The notes under the pieces are model-generated. The model was not told the origin of the DNA. It worked only from the letters and a program-made list of their open reading frames with translations, and made no database searches. Shown one piece after another: positions 28,070-37,630 of a stretch of 64,000 bases of DNA. How positions within the stretch are numbered: position 1 is the stretch's first letter; every line of letters starts with the position of its first letter. Location of the stretch: positions 372,001 to 436,000 of the forward strand of contig NZ_FNBZ01000004.1 of NCBI RefSeq assembly GCF_900102525.1. The letters are read 5' to 3'. Source of the DNA: Allobosea robiniae (GTDB lineage: Bacteria; Pseudomonadota; Alphaproteobacteria; Rhizobiales; Beijerinckiaceae). A program made the position numbers and the translations under genes.

Positions 28070-28098
28070 TTGACTTGGTGTCGTCCATCCGTCATAAG
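28070..28098 (+). promoter_or_regulatory. probable rpmH promoter
   Basis: TTGACT (28070-28075) and CATAAG (28093-28098) are 17 bases apart, matching a sigma-70 promoter. It lies about 120 bases upstream of rpmH and on the far side of the divergent SRP RNA gene. The rest of the 28000-28217 spacer shows no gene. Confidence 0.5.
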
Positions 28099-28217
28099 CC
28101 CGCCACCTGCGCAGCCGAAAGGCGGCGCCGACCCTTATCGCATGACAGGCTCGGTTGGCCATGCTTTCCCTGGGAAAGCCGCGGCCGTCGTGCTCATAAA
28201 GGCCCCGGAGACGGACC

Positions 28218-28352
28218 GTGAAAAGAACCTATCAACCCAGCAAGCTGGTTCGCAAGCGCCGCCACGGCTATCGCGCTCGCATGGCGACCAAGGGTGGCCG
28301 CAAGGTCATCGCCGCTCGCCGCGCTCACGGCCGCAAGCGCCTGTCGGCCTGA
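28218..28352 (+). CDS. rpmH: 50S ribosomal protein L34
   Basis: A 44-residue, highly basic protein beginning [19 protein letters not shown] and ending [10 protein letters not shown], a full match to L34. The start is GTG with GGAG at good spacing. It opens the conserved rpmH-rnpA-yidC cluster on the plus strand. Confidence 0.98.
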   Translation: MKRTYQPSKLVRKRRHGYRARMATKGGRKVIAARRAHGRKRLSA

Positions 28353-28406
28353 CGAGCCCTGGCGCGTGACGACAGCGCGCCGGTTCGGGAAGACGGGCCA
28401 ATCGCC

Positions 28407-28835
28407 ATGCGCCTCGCCCGCCTGACACAACGCAAAGAATTTCTGGCGGCGGCCGAACACGGCCGCCGCTTTCGTTCGTCCGCCTTCATGGCTCAGGTGC
28501 GCGACGCCGCGCCCGATGAGCCCCGCAAGGACGGCGGACCCGTGGCCTTGAGGCTCGGCCTGACCGCCTCGCGCAAGACCGGCAATGCCGTGAAGCGCAA
28601 CCGCATCCGCCGGCGCCTGCGCGAAGCGGCCAAACAGGCCCTCGCCAGCCAGTCCGAACGCCCCTGCGACATCGTGGTCGTCGCGCGCTCCGACGTGCTG
28701 ACCGCGCAATTTAAGACGCTCGTCGCCGATCTTTCGATTGCCATCGATCGGGCAAAGCCTCACAAGCCGCGTGAAGCAACCTTTGCCGACAGGCGCCGCC
28801 CGCTTCCCAAGCGCGGGGCGCCTTCGCAAGCCTGA
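28407..28835 (+). CDS. rnpA: ribonuclease P protein component
   Basis: A 142-residue basic protein that assists RNase P RNA in tRNA 5' maturation. It starts with [17 protein letters not shown] and has the RNR signature [17 protein letters not shown] (about residues 62-78). The C-terminal tail from residue 120 is proline- and arginine-rich. It follows rpmH by 54 bases and precedes yidC; the yidD gene sometimes found between rnpA and yidC is absent. Confidence 0.96.
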   Translation: MRLARLTQRKEFLAAAEHGRRFRSSAFMAQVRDAAPDEPRKDGGPVALRLGLTASRKTGNAVKRNRIRRRLREAAKQALASQSERPCDIVVVARSDVLTAQFKTLVADLSIAIDRAKPHKPREATFADRRRPLPKRGAPSQA

Positions 28836-28879
28836 CCCCGCCGCGCTCCTGCCGGACCAAGCGAGATCTGTTTCCGACC

Positions 28880-30751
28880 ATGATGAAAGAAGACAACCGC
28901 AATCTGCTTCTCGCGATCGTCATGTCCGTGGTCGTGCTGCTCGGCTGGCAGTTCTTCTACGGCGTGCCGCAGATGGAAAAGCAGAAGCAGATCGCGCAGC
29001 AGACCCAGCAGGCCCAGAGCCAGCAGGCGCCAGCGACCGGCTCCACTCCGGCCCCTTCCACGCCCGGCCAGCCCGCTGGCTCGGCCGCGCCCGGCACCGC
29101 TGCCCCGCAGCAGATCGGCACCCGCGAGCAGGCGCTGGCGGCAGGCCCGCGCGTCAAGATCGATACGCCCAAGATCGCCGGCTCGCTCTCGCTGACCGGC
29201 GCACGCATCGACGACGTCTCGCTCAAGGCCTATCACGAGACCGTCGACCCGAAGAGCGCGAACATCGTGCTGCTCTCGCCGCTCGGCGGCCCGGACGCCT
29301 ACTATTCCGATTTCGGCTGGGTCGCGGCCCCCGGGGCGACGGTGGCGCTTCCGAACGCCACGACGGTCTGGACCGCCGACAACCAGGTGCTGAACTCGGC
29401 CAAGCCGGTGACGCTGAGCTGGGACAATGGCCAGGGCCTGACCTTCAAGCGCATCATCAGCGTCGACGACAACGCCATGTTCACGATCCGCGACGAGGTC
29501 GAGAACAAGGGCAGCGCCGCCGTGACCCTGTTCCCGTACGGCCAGATCGTCCGCCACGGCAAGCCGCATACGCTCGGCTACTACGTCCTGCATGAGGGCC
29601 TGGTCGGCTATCTCGGCGAGCAGGGCCTGCAGGAATACACCTACGACAAGCTCGACAAGGAACCGCTGCTCTCGCCGGGCACGACAGGCAAGACCTGGAA
29701 GGATGCGGTCGGCGGCTTCGTCGGGATCACCGACAAATACTGGGCCGCCGCGGTCGTCCCCGACCAGCAGCGCAAGTACGAAGGCCGCTATTCCTCGGTC
29801 CAGACCAGCACCGGCCATACCTACCAGGCCGATTTCCTCGGCGAGAGCGTCGCGGTCGCGCCGGGTGCCACCGCCTCGTCCAACGCCCGGCTGTTCGCCG
29901 GCGCCAAGGAGGTCGCGGCGATCAACGGCTATGAGGAAAGCCAGCAGATCAAGCGCTTCGACCTGCTGATCGACTGGGGCTGGTTCTATTTCTTCACCAA
30001 GCCGCTCTTCTTCGTGCTCGACTGGATCTACAAGCATGTCGGCAATTTCGGCGTCGCGATCCTGATCGTCACGGTGCTGCTCAAGGGCCTGTTCTTCCCG
30101 CTCGCCAACAAATCCTACGCCTCGATGGCGAAGATGAAGGCGCTCCAGCCGGAAATGACGGCGATCCGCGAGCGCTATGCCGACGACAAGATGAAGCAGC
30201 AGCAGGCTCTGATGGAGCTGTACAAGACGCAGAAGATCAACCCGGTCGCCGGCTGCTGGCCGGTGCTGCTGCAGATCCCGGTGTTCTTCGCGCTCTACAA
30301 GATCCTGTTCATCACCATCGAGATGCGGCACGCGCCGTTCTTCGGCTGGATCCACGATCTCGCCGCGCCGGACCCGACGAACCTGTTCAACCTGTTCGGG
30401 CTCTTGCCCTTCACCCCGCCAGCCATGCTGCATCTCGGCCTGTGGCCGATCATCATGGGCATCACGATGTTCATCCAGATGAAGATGAACCCGGAGCCGC
30501 CGGACCCGGTGCAGAAGATGATGTTCACCTGGATGCCGGTGTTCTTCACCTTCCTGCTCGGCTCGTTCCCGGCCGGCCTGGTGATCTACTGGAGCTGGAA
30601 CAACCTGCTCTCGGTGACCCAGCAGGGCTTCATCATGCGAAAGAACGGGGTGAAGATCGAGCTGTTCGACAACCTCAAGGGCATGTTCGGCAAGAAGAAG
30701 CCGGCGACTGCCGGCGGCGCGCCCAGCCCCGCCAATACCAACAAGAAGTGA
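28880..30751 (+). CDS. yidC: membrane protein insertase YidC
   Basis: A 623-residue insertase. It has an N-terminal anchor ([19 protein letters not shown]), a Gln/Pro/Ala-rich linker (about 33-80), a large periplasmic domain (about 85-375) and the conserved membrane core from about residue 380 ([19 protein letters not shown], then [17 protein letters not shown]). The C-terminal tail is basic (KKKPATAGG). ATG codons at 28880 and 28883 are both plausible. A strong terminator follows directly. Confidence 0.97.
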   Translation: MMKEDNRNLLLAIVMSVVVLLGWQFFYGVPQMEKQKQIAQQTQQAQSQQAPATGSTPAPSTPGQPAGSAAPGTAAPQQIGTREQALAAGPRVKIDTPKIAGSLSLTGARIDDVSLKAYHETVDPKSANIVLLSPLGGPDAYYSDFGWVAAPGATVALPNATTVWTADNQVLNSAKPVTLSWDNGQGLTFKRIISVDDNAMFTIRDEVENKGSAAVTLFPYGQIVRHGKPHTLGYYVLHEGLVGYLGEQGLQEYTYDKLDKEPLLSPGTTGKTWKDAVGGFVGITDKYWAAAVVPDQQRKYEGRYSSVQTSTGHTYQADFLGESVAVAPGATASSNARLFAGAKEVAAINGYEESQQIKRFDLLIDWGWFYFFTKPLFFVLDWIYKHVGNFGVAILIVTVLLKGLFFPLANKSYASMAKMKALQPEMTAIRERYADDKMKQQQALMELYKTQKINPVAGCWPVLLQIPVFFALYKILFITIEMRHAPFFGWIHDLAAPDPTNLFNLFGLLPFTPPAMLHLGLWPIIMGITMFIQMKMNPEPPDPVQKMMFTWMPVFFTFLLGSFPAGLVIYWSWNNLLSVTQQGFIMRKNGVKIELFDNLKGMFGKKKPATAGGAPSPANTNKK

Positions 30752-30756
30752 GAGAT

Positions 30757-30787
30757 CGAAGGGCGGGGTTTCCCGCCCTTCGCTTTT
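30757..30787 (+). terminator. intrinsic terminator after yidC
   Basis: An 11-bp perfect stem (CGAAGGGCGGG / CCCGCCCTTCG) with a 4-base loop is followed by CTTTT, six bases after the yidC stop codon. It separates rpmH-rnpA-yidC from the acetyltransferase-engB group. Confidence 0.88.
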
Positions 30788-30803
30788 GAAGGCCATCGCC
30801 CCG

Positions 30804-31436
30804 ATGCCATTGCCCGATCCGAACACGCGCCATCCGATCCCCGGCTGGAAGGGCACGGCCTTCCTGAAGGCGGTGGTCGACCATCCGCTGATCGCGGTCG
30901 GCGACTACAGCTACTACGACGACTCGCGCGGGCCGGAGCATTTCGTCGCCCGTTGCGTGCGCTACCATTTCGACTTCATCGGCGACCGCCTGGTCATCGG
31001 GAAATTCGTCGCGATCGCGCAGGCGGCACAGTTCATCATGAACGGCGCCAACCATCCGCTCAGTGGCTTCTCGACCTTTCCCTTCCAGATGTTCGGCCTC
31101 GGCGACCCCGAGAGCCTGAAGCGCCCCGGCCCGAACAACCGCGGCGACATGGTGATCGGCAACGATGTCTGGATCGGGCGCGAGGCGGTGATCATGCCGG
31201 GCGTGACGATCGGCGACGGCGCGATCATCGGCACGCGGGCGCAGGTGACCAAGGACGTGCCACCCTATGCGGTCGTCGCCGGCAATCCCGGCCGCGTCGT
31301 GAAGATGCGCTTTCCGCCCGAGATCGCAGCCGAGCTGCTGGCGATTCGCTGGTGGGACTGGGACGCCGACAAGATCGCGCGCCATATCGACGCGATCCAG
31401 GGCGCCGATATCGACGCGCTGCGCCGGGCCGTGTAG
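30804..31436 (+). CDS. CatB/Vat-like hexapeptide acetyltransferase
   Basis: A 210-residue left-handed beta-helix acetyltransferase of the xenobiotic (XAT) group. The catalytic-histidine region is MNGANHPLSGF, and hexapeptide repeats follow (MVIGNDVWIGREAVIMPGV, then IGDGAIIGTRAQVTKDVP). It also has the AGNPGRVVKMRF coil-closing segment. I chose ATG 30804; a TTG at 30786 lies in the terminator tail. It sits between yidC and engB, ten bases before engB. Chromosomal XAT genes are often not resistance genes; the acceptor is unknown. Confidence 0.88.
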   Translation: MPLPDPNTRHPIPGWKGTAFLKAVVDHPLIAVGDYSYYDDSRGPEHFVARCVRYHFDFIGDRLVIGKFVAIAQAAQFIMNGANHPLSGFSTFPFQMFGLGDPESLKRPGPNNRGDMVIGNDVWIGREAVIMPGVTIGDGAIIGTRAQVTKDVPPYAVVAGNPGRVVKMRFPPEIAAELLAIRWWDWDADKIARHIDAIQGADIDALRRAV

Positions 31437-31446
31437 GCAGGGAAAC

Positions 31447-32181
31447 ATGACGACATCGACGACCAAACCCTATGACGCCGAGGAGATCGAGGCCGCCCGC
31501 AAGCTCTTCGAGGGGCCCTGGGATTTCGTCTGGGCCTCGACCAAGATCGACGATCTGCCGCCGATGGTCGGCCAGGAGATCGCCTTCGCCGGGCGCTCCA
31601 ATGTCGGCAAGTCGAGCCTGATCAACGCGCTGACGCGGCGCAACGCGCTGGCGCGGACCTCGCATACGCCCGGCCGGACGCAGCAACTCAACTTCTTCCG
31701 GCAGGTCGAGCACGAGGAGCCCGTCGGGGCGGGATCTCAAGGCAGCAAGCGCTCGCGCGAAAAGCCGGTTCCGGTTTATTCGCTCCATGCGCCGACCATC
31801 GTCGATATGCCCGGCTACGGTTATGCCGCTGTCGGCAAGGAGAAGGTCGCGGCCTGGACCCGGCTGATCCACGATTACCTGCGCGGCCGCGCCAACCTGA
31901 TGCGCGTCTATGTGCTGATCGACGCGCGCCACGGCATCAAGGATGTCGACGGTGCCGTGCTGGAGACGCTCGACAAGGCAGCCGTGTCCTACCAGGTCGT
32001 GCTGACCAAGGGCGACGCCCTGAAGCCGGCCGACCAGACCTTCATGACCGAGGCCACGTTCGACGAGATCAAGCGCCGCCCGGCCGCCTTCCCCGAGGTG
32101 CTGCTGACCTCCAGCGAGACGGGCGCCGGCATGCCGGAATTCCGCGCCGCGATCGGCCGCGTGCTGGCGGAGCGTGGCTGA
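31447..32181 (+). CDS. engB: ribosome-biogenesis GTPase EngB/YihA
   Basis: A 244-residue GTPase for 50S assembly. G1 is GRSNVGKSS (residues 49-57), G2 lies in TPGRTQQLNFF, G3 is DMPGYG and G4 is TKGD. Residues about 86-115, between G2 and G3, form an extra polar loop (QVEHEEPVGAGSQGSKRSRE) longer than in E. coli YihA. It follows the acetyltransferase gene by 10 bases and precedes a DUF423 gene. Confidence 0.96.
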   Translation: MTTSTTKPYDAEEIEAARKLFEGPWDFVWASTKIDDLPPMVGQEIAFAGRSNVGKSSLINALTRRNALARTSHTPGRTQQLNFFRQVEHEEPVGAGSQGSKRSREKPVPVYSLHAPTIVDMPGYGYAAVGKEKVAAWTRLIHDYLRGRANLMRVYVLIDARHGIKDVDGAVLETLDKAAVSYQVVLTKGDALKPADQTFMTEATFDEIKRRPAAFPEVLLTSSETGAGMPEFRAAIGRVLAERG

Positions 32182-32186
32182 TCGCG

Positions 32187-32558
32187 ATGACCGCGACGCG
32201 CCTGCATCTCGCCCTTGCCGCCTTGATGGGTTTCGCCGGCGTCGCCTTGCTGGCGGCCGCGGCTCATGTCGCCATCGATCCCGGTCATGTCCAGACGGCC
32301 GGGCAGATGCTGCTGTTTCATGCCTCGGTCGTCATCGGCGCGACCGCGGCGCGCAAGGGCGGGCATCTCCATGACCTGCTGGCGCGGATCGCACTCTCGG
32401 CGATCATGGTCGGCGCAGCCCTGTTCGCGGCCGATCTCGCCCGGCGCGGTTTTGGCGGCGAAGCGCTGTTTCCGCGCGCGGCGCCGACGGGCGGCTGGTT
32501 CATGCTCGCTGGCTGGCTCGGGCTTGCGGTCGCTGCCGTGACGGCGAAGCGCAGCTGA
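32187..32558 (+). CDS. DUF423 family small membrane protein
   Basis: A 123-residue hydrophobic protein with four predicted helices (about residues 7-28, 40-57, 64-85 and 98-118). The pattern resembles DUF423/YgdD inner-membrane proteins, although the AFGAHGL motif usual near the N-terminus is replaced by LAAAAHVAI. It starts six bases after engB, so it is co-transcribed. Function is unknown. Confidence 0.72.
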   Translation: MTATRLHLALAALMGFAGVALLAAAAHVAIDPGHVQTAGQMLLFHASVVIGATAARKGGHLHDLLARIALSAIMVGAALFAADLARRGFGGEALFPRAAPTGGWFMLAGWLGLAVAAVTAKRS

Positions 32559-32643
32559 ACGGCGTCAGCGTTCTTCCGCCCCGGTCGATCTTGAGCTAGA
32601 AGCGCCCCGCATCTGTCCTTGCGGCCGCGCGGAGCCTGCCCGA

Positions 32644-33540
32644 ATGACCGACCATCCCCATCTGACGCCGTCGCAATCCGCCGAGCTTCTGGTGCAGGCC
32701 CTGCCGCATATGCAGCGCTACGACCAGGAGATCATCGTCATCAAGTATGGCGGCAACGCCATGGGCGACGCGGCGACCGCCGAGGATTTCGCCGAAGACA
32801 TCGTGCTGCTCGAGCAGTCCGGCCTGAAGCCGGTCGTCTGCCATGGCGGCGGCCCGCAGATCGCGGCGATGCTGAAGAAGCTCGGCATCCAGTCCGAGTT
32901 CAAGCAGGGCCTGCGCGTCACCGACGAGGCGACCGTCGAGGTCGTCGAGATGGTGCTGGCCGGCTCGGTCAACAAGGAGATCGTCGGCTACATCACCCGC
33001 GAGGGCGGGCGCGCCATAGGGCTCTGCGGCAAGGATGGCAATATGGTCACCGCCCGCAAGGTGACCCGCACCGTCGTCGATCCCGATTCCAAGATCGAGG
33101 AAATCCTCGACCTCGGCTTCGTCGGCGAGCCCGAGAAGGTCAACACCACCGTGCTCGACGCGGTGCTGAAGGCTGAATTGATCCCGGTGCTGGCGCCGGT
33201 CTGCGCCGCCGCCGACGGCCAGACCTACAACGTCAATGCCGACACCTTTGCCGGCGCCATTGCGGGGGCGCTCAACGCCAAGCGTCTGCTGCTGCTCACC
33301 GACGTGCCGGGCGTGCTGAACAAGGACAAGCAGCTCATCCCGGAGCTCACGGTCGAGGAATGCCGCCACCTGATCGCCGACGGCACCATCTCCGGCGGCA
33401 TGATCCCGAAGATCGAGACCTGCATCTACGCGCTGGAAAAGGGCGTCGAGGCGGTCGTCATCCTCGACGGCAAGGTGCCGCACGCCGCGCTGATCGAGCT
33501 TTTCACCGATACCGGCGCCGGCACGATCATCCGGCGTTGA
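32644..33540 (+). CDS. argB: acetylglutamate kinase
   Basis: A 298-residue amino-acid kinase that phosphorylates N-acetylglutamate in arginine synthesis. Visible are [13 protein letters not shown] (phosphate loop), [13 protein letters not shown] (substrate loop) and [12 protein letters not shown] near the end. The N-terminal helix ([15 protein letters not shown]) is typical of the hexameric, arginine-inhibited form. It follows the engB group and is followed by a palindromic repeat. Confidence 0.97.
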   Translation: MTDHPHLTPSQSAELLVQALPHMQRYDQEIIVIKYGGNAMGDAATAEDFAEDIVLLEQSGLKPVVCHGGGPQIAAMLKKLGIQSEFKQGLRVTDEATVEVVEMVLAGSVNKEIVGYITREGGRAIGLCGKDGNMVTARKVTRTVVDPDSKIEEILDLGFVGEPEKVNTTVLDAVLKAELIPVLAPVCAAADGQTYNVNADTFAGAIAGALNAKRLLLLTDVPGVLNKDKQLIPELTVEECRHLIADGTISGGMIPKIETCIYALEKGVEAVVILDGKVPHAALIELFTDTGAGTIIRR

Positions 33541-33550
33541 GGGAAACCCT

Positions 33551-33661
33551 GACGCGGTCATCCCGGGCGTAGCGAAGCGAAGACCCGGGATCCATGCCGG
33601 AACGGTCAGGCATGGATCCCGGATCTGCGCGGCTTCGCCGCTTGTCCGGGATGACCGCGTC
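33551..33661. repeat. dispersed intergenic palindrome, copy 3
   Basis: A nested palindrome with perfect 16-base outer arms (GACGCGGTCATCCCGG / CCGGGATGACCGCGTC) and inner arms ACCCGGGATCCATGCC / GGCATGGATCCCGG. It lies between argB and the nucleotidase gene. Its modules are shared with copy 2 (25473) and the short copy 4 (38365). Confidence 0.88.
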
Positions 33662-33742
33662 GAGAGTTTAAAGAGCCCCCGCGATTAAGCCCCCGCCAAG
33701 CACTTGCGGCGCAGACTCCGGCTCGCCACATCACGGAGTCCA

Positions 33743-34483
33743 ATGACAATTCTTGCCGATACCCCTGCCGCGACCCCGCCCCTGACGGCGGAAGGCTTCG
33801 CCCATGTCGATCACTGGATCTTCGATCTCGACAACACGCTGTACTCGCATGAGAGCCGCGTCTGGCCGCAAGTCAACGAGCGCATCACGCTGTTCCTGCA
33901 GGACCTTTTCGGGCTCGACGGCCTGTCCTCGCACGCGCTGCGGCAGTATTATTACCATCGCTACGGCACGACCCTGAAAGGGCTGATGGAAGAGCATCAG
34001 ATCGACCCCGACCGATTCCTCGATTTCGCCCATGATATCGACCTGACGCTGCTCGAGCCGGACCCGGCTCTCGGAGCGGCGCTCGCGGCGCTGCCGGGCC
34101 GCAAGCTGATCCTGACCAACGGTTCCGTCGGCCACGCAAAGAATGTCGCCGGAAAGCTCGGCATCCTCGACCAGTTCGAGGATATCTTCGACATCGTCCA
34201 TGCCGGATTCCTGCCGAAGCCCGAGCGCGCGACCTATGAGAATTTTCTCGCCAAGCACTCCGTCGATCCCGGCCGCGCGGCGATGTTCGAGGATATCGAG
34301 AAGAACCTGATCGTGCCGAGCGCATTGGGCATGAAGACCGTGCTGATCATCCCCAAGACGCCCGATCCGTTCCGGGAAGCCTGGGAGCAGGCCGCCATCG
34401 ATGCCGGGCATGTCCACCATGTCACGGCCGATCTCACCGGCTTCCTCAGGCCGCTCGGACGCCTCGGCGACGGGCACGGCTGA
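33743..34483 (+). CDS. HAD-family pyrimidine 5'-nucleotidase (SDT1-like)
   Basis: A 246-residue HAD hydrolase. Motif I is FDLDNTLYS, motif II LTNGSVGH, and motifs III/IV include FLPKPERATYENF and FEDIEKNL. This set matches the SDT1/PHM8-type pyrimidine 5'-nucleotidases common in alphaproteobacteria. ATG 33743 has GGAG five bases upstream. It is a single gene between a palindrome and metZ. Confidence 0.9.
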   Translation: MTILADTPAATPPLTAEGFAHVDHWIFDLDNTLYSHESRVWPQVNERITLFLQDLFGLDGLSSHALRQYYYHRYGTTLKGLMEEHQIDPDRFLDFAHDIDLTLLEPDPALGAALAALPGRKLILTNGSVGHAKNVAGKLGILDQFEDIFDIVHAGFLPKPERATYENFLAKHSVDPGRAAMFEDIEKNLIVPSALGMKTVLIIPKTPDPFREAWEQAAIDAGHVHHVTADLTGFLRPLGRLGDGHG

Positions 34484-34570
34484 TCGAGAGGCATTTCCTC
34501 CGGCTCAGGTTCCTTCCAAAGGAAATTTCGTTCTTCTTTACGAACCCTCTGCGAGCTGATACTGCTCCTG

Positions 34571-34588
34571 TCCGTTATAAAGAACGGA
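34571..34588 (+). promoter_or_regulatory. palindrome at the metZ promoter/leader
   Basis: TCCGTT-N6-AACGGA is a perfect inverted repeat ending 11 bases before the metZ ATG. Its spacer contains a -10-like TATAAA (34576-34581). It could be an operator across the -10, or a small hairpin next to the GAGAG ribosome-binding site. I looked for the SAM-II riboswitch that often precedes rhizobial met genes and did not see its conserved blocks. Confidence 0.45.
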
Positions 34589-34599
34589 TCGAGAGTTCC

Positions 34600-35796
34600 A
34601 TGCCGGCACCGGACAAAGCCGCAGCCAAGCTGCACCCCGAGACCCGCCTCGTCCATGACGGCATCCTGCGATCGCAGTTCGGCGAGACGTCGGAAGCGCT
34701 GTTCCTGACGCAGGGCCATGTCTACGACAACGCCGCGCAGGCCGAAGGCCGCTTCCTGAACACCGATCCCGGTTTTCAGTACGGCCGGCTCGGCAATCCG
34801 ACGACGGCGATGCTGGAGGAGCGCATGGCCTCCTTCGAGGGCGCCGAGGCCTGCCGCGCCACCGCGACCGGCATGGCGGCCGTGACAGCGGCGATGATGG
34901 CGCCGGTGCGGGCCGGCGACCACGTGGTCGCGGCAAGTGCGCTGTTCGGCTCCTGTCGCTACATCATCGAGGATCACCTGCCGCGCTACGGCGTCGACAC
35001 CACGCTGGTCGAGGGCTCCGATATCGAGGCCTGGCGCAAGGCAGTCCGACCCAACACCAAGCTGTTCTTCCTGGAATCGCCGGCCAATCCGACGCTCGAA
35101 GTGCTCGACATCGCGGCCATCGCAGAGGTGGCGAAGGAGGCCGGCGCCAGGCTGGTCGTCGACAATGTCTTCGCCACGCCGCTCTTCCAGCGCCCGCTCG
35201 AGCTCGGCGCCGACATCGTGGTCTATTCCGCGACCAAGCATATCGACGGCCAGGGCCGCTGCCTCGGCGGGCTGATCCTCGGCTCGAAGGAATTGATCGA
35301 GGCCGATATCCAGAATTTCCTGCGCCAGACCGGCCCGGTGCTCTCGCCCTTCAATGCCTGGGTGATGCTGAAGGCGCTGGAGACGCTGCCTTTGCGCGTC
35401 GGCAAACAGGCTGAGAACGCGACCAAGGTCGCCGACTGGCTGGCGGCGCAGAGCAAGCCGACCAAGGTGATCTTCCCCGGCCACAAGAGCCATCCGCAGG
35501 CCGAGATCATCAAGCGCCAGATGAGCGGCCCCTCGACCATGATCGCCTTCGAGGTTCCCGGCGGCAAGGCCGGCGCCTATCGCCTGCTCGACGCCTGCAA
35601 GCTGATCCGCATCTCGAACAATCTCGGCGACGCCAAGAGCCTGATCGTCCACCCGGCGACGACGACGCATCAGCGCTTCACGCCGGAAGTGCGCGCCGCG
35701 ATGGGCGTCAGCGACGGGCTGATCCGCCTCTCGATCGGGCTGGAGCACCATGACGACCTGATCGCTGACCTGGAACAGGCGCTGGCGAAGGTTTGA
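34600..35796 (+). CDS. metZ: O-succinylhomoserine sulfhydrylase
   Basis: A 398-residue PLP enzyme of the Cys/Met metabolism family that makes homocysteine from O-succinylhomoserine and sulfide. Visible are YGRLGNPTT (PLP phosphate), ATGMAAVTAA, VVDNVFATPLFQ and the PLP lysine in YSATKHIDGQGR. The closing SIGLEHHDDLIADLEQAL is typical of MetZ. Distinction from cystathionine gamma-synthase rests on overall resemblance and on direct sulfhydrylation being usual in this group. Confidence 0.93.
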   Translation: MPAPDKAAAKLHPETRLVHDGILRSQFGETSEALFLTQGHVYDNAAQAEGRFLNTDPGFQYGRLGNPTTAMLEERMASFEGAEACRATATGMAAVTAAMMAPVRAGDHVVAASALFGSCRYIIEDHLPRYGVDTTLVEGSDIEAWRKAVRPNTKLFFLESPANPTLEVLDIAAIAEVAKEAGARLVVDNVFATPLFQRPLELGADIVVYSATKHIDGQGRCLGGLILGSKELIEADIQNFLRQTGPVLSPFNAWVMLKALETLPLRVGKQAENATKVADWLAAQSKPTKVIFPGHKSHPQAEIIKRQMSGPSTMIAFEVPGGKAGAYRLLDACKLIRISNNLGDAKSLIVHPATTTHQRFTPEVRAAMGVSDGLIRLSIGLEHHDDLIADLEQALAKV

Positions 35797-35891
35797 GCCG
35801 GCCGCGGGGCTGGTTCGGGCCTTCACCAGTGGCCATCCCCGCCCGCCCCTGCTAAAGCGGGGCCTTTCCCGCCAAGGCTTGAGAGGCCAGC

Positions 35892-36479
35892 ATGCGTTCG
35901 GGCGAAGTGAAGCGCCGCACCAACGAGACCGATATCGCGGTCTCGCTCCTGATCGACGGCACCGGCAAGGCCGAGATCGCCACCGGCGTCGGCTTCTTCG
36001 ACCATATGCTCGACCTCTTCGCCCGCCATTCGCTGATCGACCTCTCGGTCAAGGTGAAGGGCGACACGCATATCGACGACCACCATTCGGTCGAGGATGC
36101 CGGCATCGCCATGGGCGAGGCGCTGAAACAGGCGCTCGGCACCAAGAAGGGCATCCGCCGCTATGCCGACGTGCATCTGCCGATGGACGAGACGCTGACC
36201 CGCGTCGCCGTCGACGTCTCCGGCCGGCCGTTCCTGGTCTTCCGCACGGAATTCAAGGCGCAGAAGATCGGCACCTTCGACACCGAGCTGGTGCGCGAGT
36301 TCTTCCAGGCCTTCGCGATCAATGCCGGCATCACGCTGCATGTCGAGACGCTCTACGGCGACAACGCCCACCATATCGCCGAAAGCTGCTTCAAGGGGCT
36401 GGCGCGGGCGCTGCGGCAGGCGCTCGATGTCGATCCGCGCGAGGGCGACCGCGTCCCCTCGACCAAGGGCGCGCTGTAG
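35892..36479 (+). CDS. hisB: imidazoleglycerol-phosphate dehydratase
   Basis: A 195-residue enzyme of histidine synthesis (step 6) with the two manganese-binding repeats visible as [11 protein letters not shown] and [17 protein letters not shown] in the first half and [19 protein letters not shown] in the second. It is monofunctional (no HAD phosphatase domain, unlike E. coli HisB). It opens the his cluster. Confidence 0.97.
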   Translation: MRSGEVKRRTNETDIAVSLLIDGTGKAEIATGVGFFDHMLDLFARHSLIDLSVKVKGDTHIDDHHSVEDAGIAMGEALKQALGTKKGIRRYADVHLPMDETLTRVAVDVSGRPFLVFRTEFKAQKIGTFDTELVREFFQAFAINAGITLHVETLYGDNAHHIAESCFKGLARALRQALDVDPREGDRVPSTKGAL

Positions 36480-36488
36480 GAGGTCTCG

Positions 36489-36977
36489 ATGGCATTCTAC
36501 ACCGTCATGACGCCGCCGCCCGACGGAAGCGACCGGCGCGAGGAGATTGAACGGGCACGGCTCGTCCCCGAGCGTTTCGCCTGGGGCGCCTTCCTGTTCA
36601 CCGGCCTCTGGCTGCTGGGCAAGCGGCTCTGGCTGGCGACGCTGCTGTTCGTGCTGGTCTGGGGCCTGTTGATCTGGCTGAACAGCCGCTTCGGCCTGCA
36701 TGCCAGCGCGCTCTCGCTGATCTACTGGTCGATCGCGCTGTTCCTCGGCATCGAGGGCCATAACCTCGTCCTTCGCAAGCTGACCCGCCAGGGCTGGCGG
36801 CTCACCGATGTCGTCGAGGCCCGCAACCTGGCCGAGGCCGAGCGCCGCTATTTCGAGCGGGCGCTCGCCGGCGAAACCACGCTGCCGCGCGTCGAGGCCG
36901 CCACTCCCGCCGCTGCAGCGCGGCCAAGCGGGCCGCTGCCCATCATCGGCCTGTTCCCGGAGGCCCGGGGCCGATGA
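36489..36977 (+). CDS. DUF2628 family membrane protein in the his operon
   Basis: A 162-residue protein with a short N-terminal cytoplasmic segment, then two or three hydrophobic helices (about residues 34-80) and a conserved [17 protein letters not shown] stretch typical of DUF2628. The last 30 residues are proline- and alanine-rich. It sits between hisB and hisH, nine bases after hisB and overlapping hisH by four bases, an arrangement recurrent in Rhizobiales. Its link to histidine synthesis is unknown. Confidence 0.85.
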   Translation: MAFYTVMTPPPDGSDRREEIERARLVPERFAWGAFLFTGLWLLGKRLWLATLLFVLVWGLLIWLNSRFGLHASALSLIYWSIALFLGIEGHNLVLRKLTRQGWRLTDVVEARNLAEAERRYFERALAGETTLPRVEAATPAAAARPSGPLPIIGLFPEARGR

Positions 36978-37630
36978 GCCAGAGCGTTGCAATCATCGAT
37001 TACGGCTCGGGCAACCTGCACTCGGCCGCGAAAGCCTTCGAGCGGGCTGCGGCGGAAGCCGGGATTCCCTCGACCATCCATGTCACCAGCGACACCGACA
37101 TCGTGCGCGCGGCCGACCGGATCGTGCTGCCGGGCGTCGGCGCCTTCGCCGATTGCAGGCGCGGGCTCGATGCCGTGCCCGGCATGGTCGAGACGCTGGA
37201 GGAGGTGGTGCGGGGCAAGGGCCGGCCCTTTCTCGGCATCTGCGTCGGCATGCAGCTCCTCGCCTCGCGCGGGCTGGAATACACGGTGACGGAGGGCCTC
37301 GGCTGGATTCCGGGCGACGTCACGCTGATCAAGCCGACGGACGACGCCCTCAAGATCCCGCATATGGGCTGGAACACCCTGCACAAGCAGGACGAGCATC
37401 CGCTGCTGGACGGCATCGAGACCGGCCCGCAGGGGCTGCACGCCTATTTCGTCCATTCCTATGCGCTGGCGGCTGAACGCCCGCAGGACGTGCTGGCTCT
37501 GACCGAGCATGGCGGGCCGGTGACCGCGATGGTCGCACATGGCAACGTCGCCGGCACGCAATTCCACCCCGAGAAGAGCCAGAAGCTGGGGCTGAAGCTC
37601 ATCACGAATTTCCTGAGCTGGGCACCATGA
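36974..37630 (+). CDS. hisH: imidazole glycerol phosphate synthase glutaminase subunit
   Basis: A 218-residue class I glutamine amidotransferase that feeds ammonia to HisF. The nucleophile is Cys90 in FLGICVGMQ, and the catalytic pair is His198/Glu200 in QFHPEKS. The oxyanion strand is PGVGAFADC. It overlaps the upstream DUF2628 gene and the downstream hisA by four bases each (ATGA). Confidence 0.97.
   Translation: MSQSVAIIDYGSGNLHSAAKAFERAAAEAGIPSTIHVTSDTDIVRAADRIVLPGVGAFADCRRGLDAVPGMVETLEEVVRGKGRPFLGICVGMQLLASRGLEYTVTEGLGWIPGDVTLIKPTDDALKIPHMGWNTLHKQDEHPLLDGIETGPQGLHAYFVHSYALAAERPQDVLALTEHGGPVTAMVAHGNVAGTQFHPEKSQKLGLKLITNFLSWAP

Noticed and set aside
34484..34599. SAM-II riboswitch upstream of metZ
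   Set aside because: The conserved GCTGATTT-type block and the GCTAAAA pseudoknot strand are not present; GAGCTGATACTG alone is not enough.
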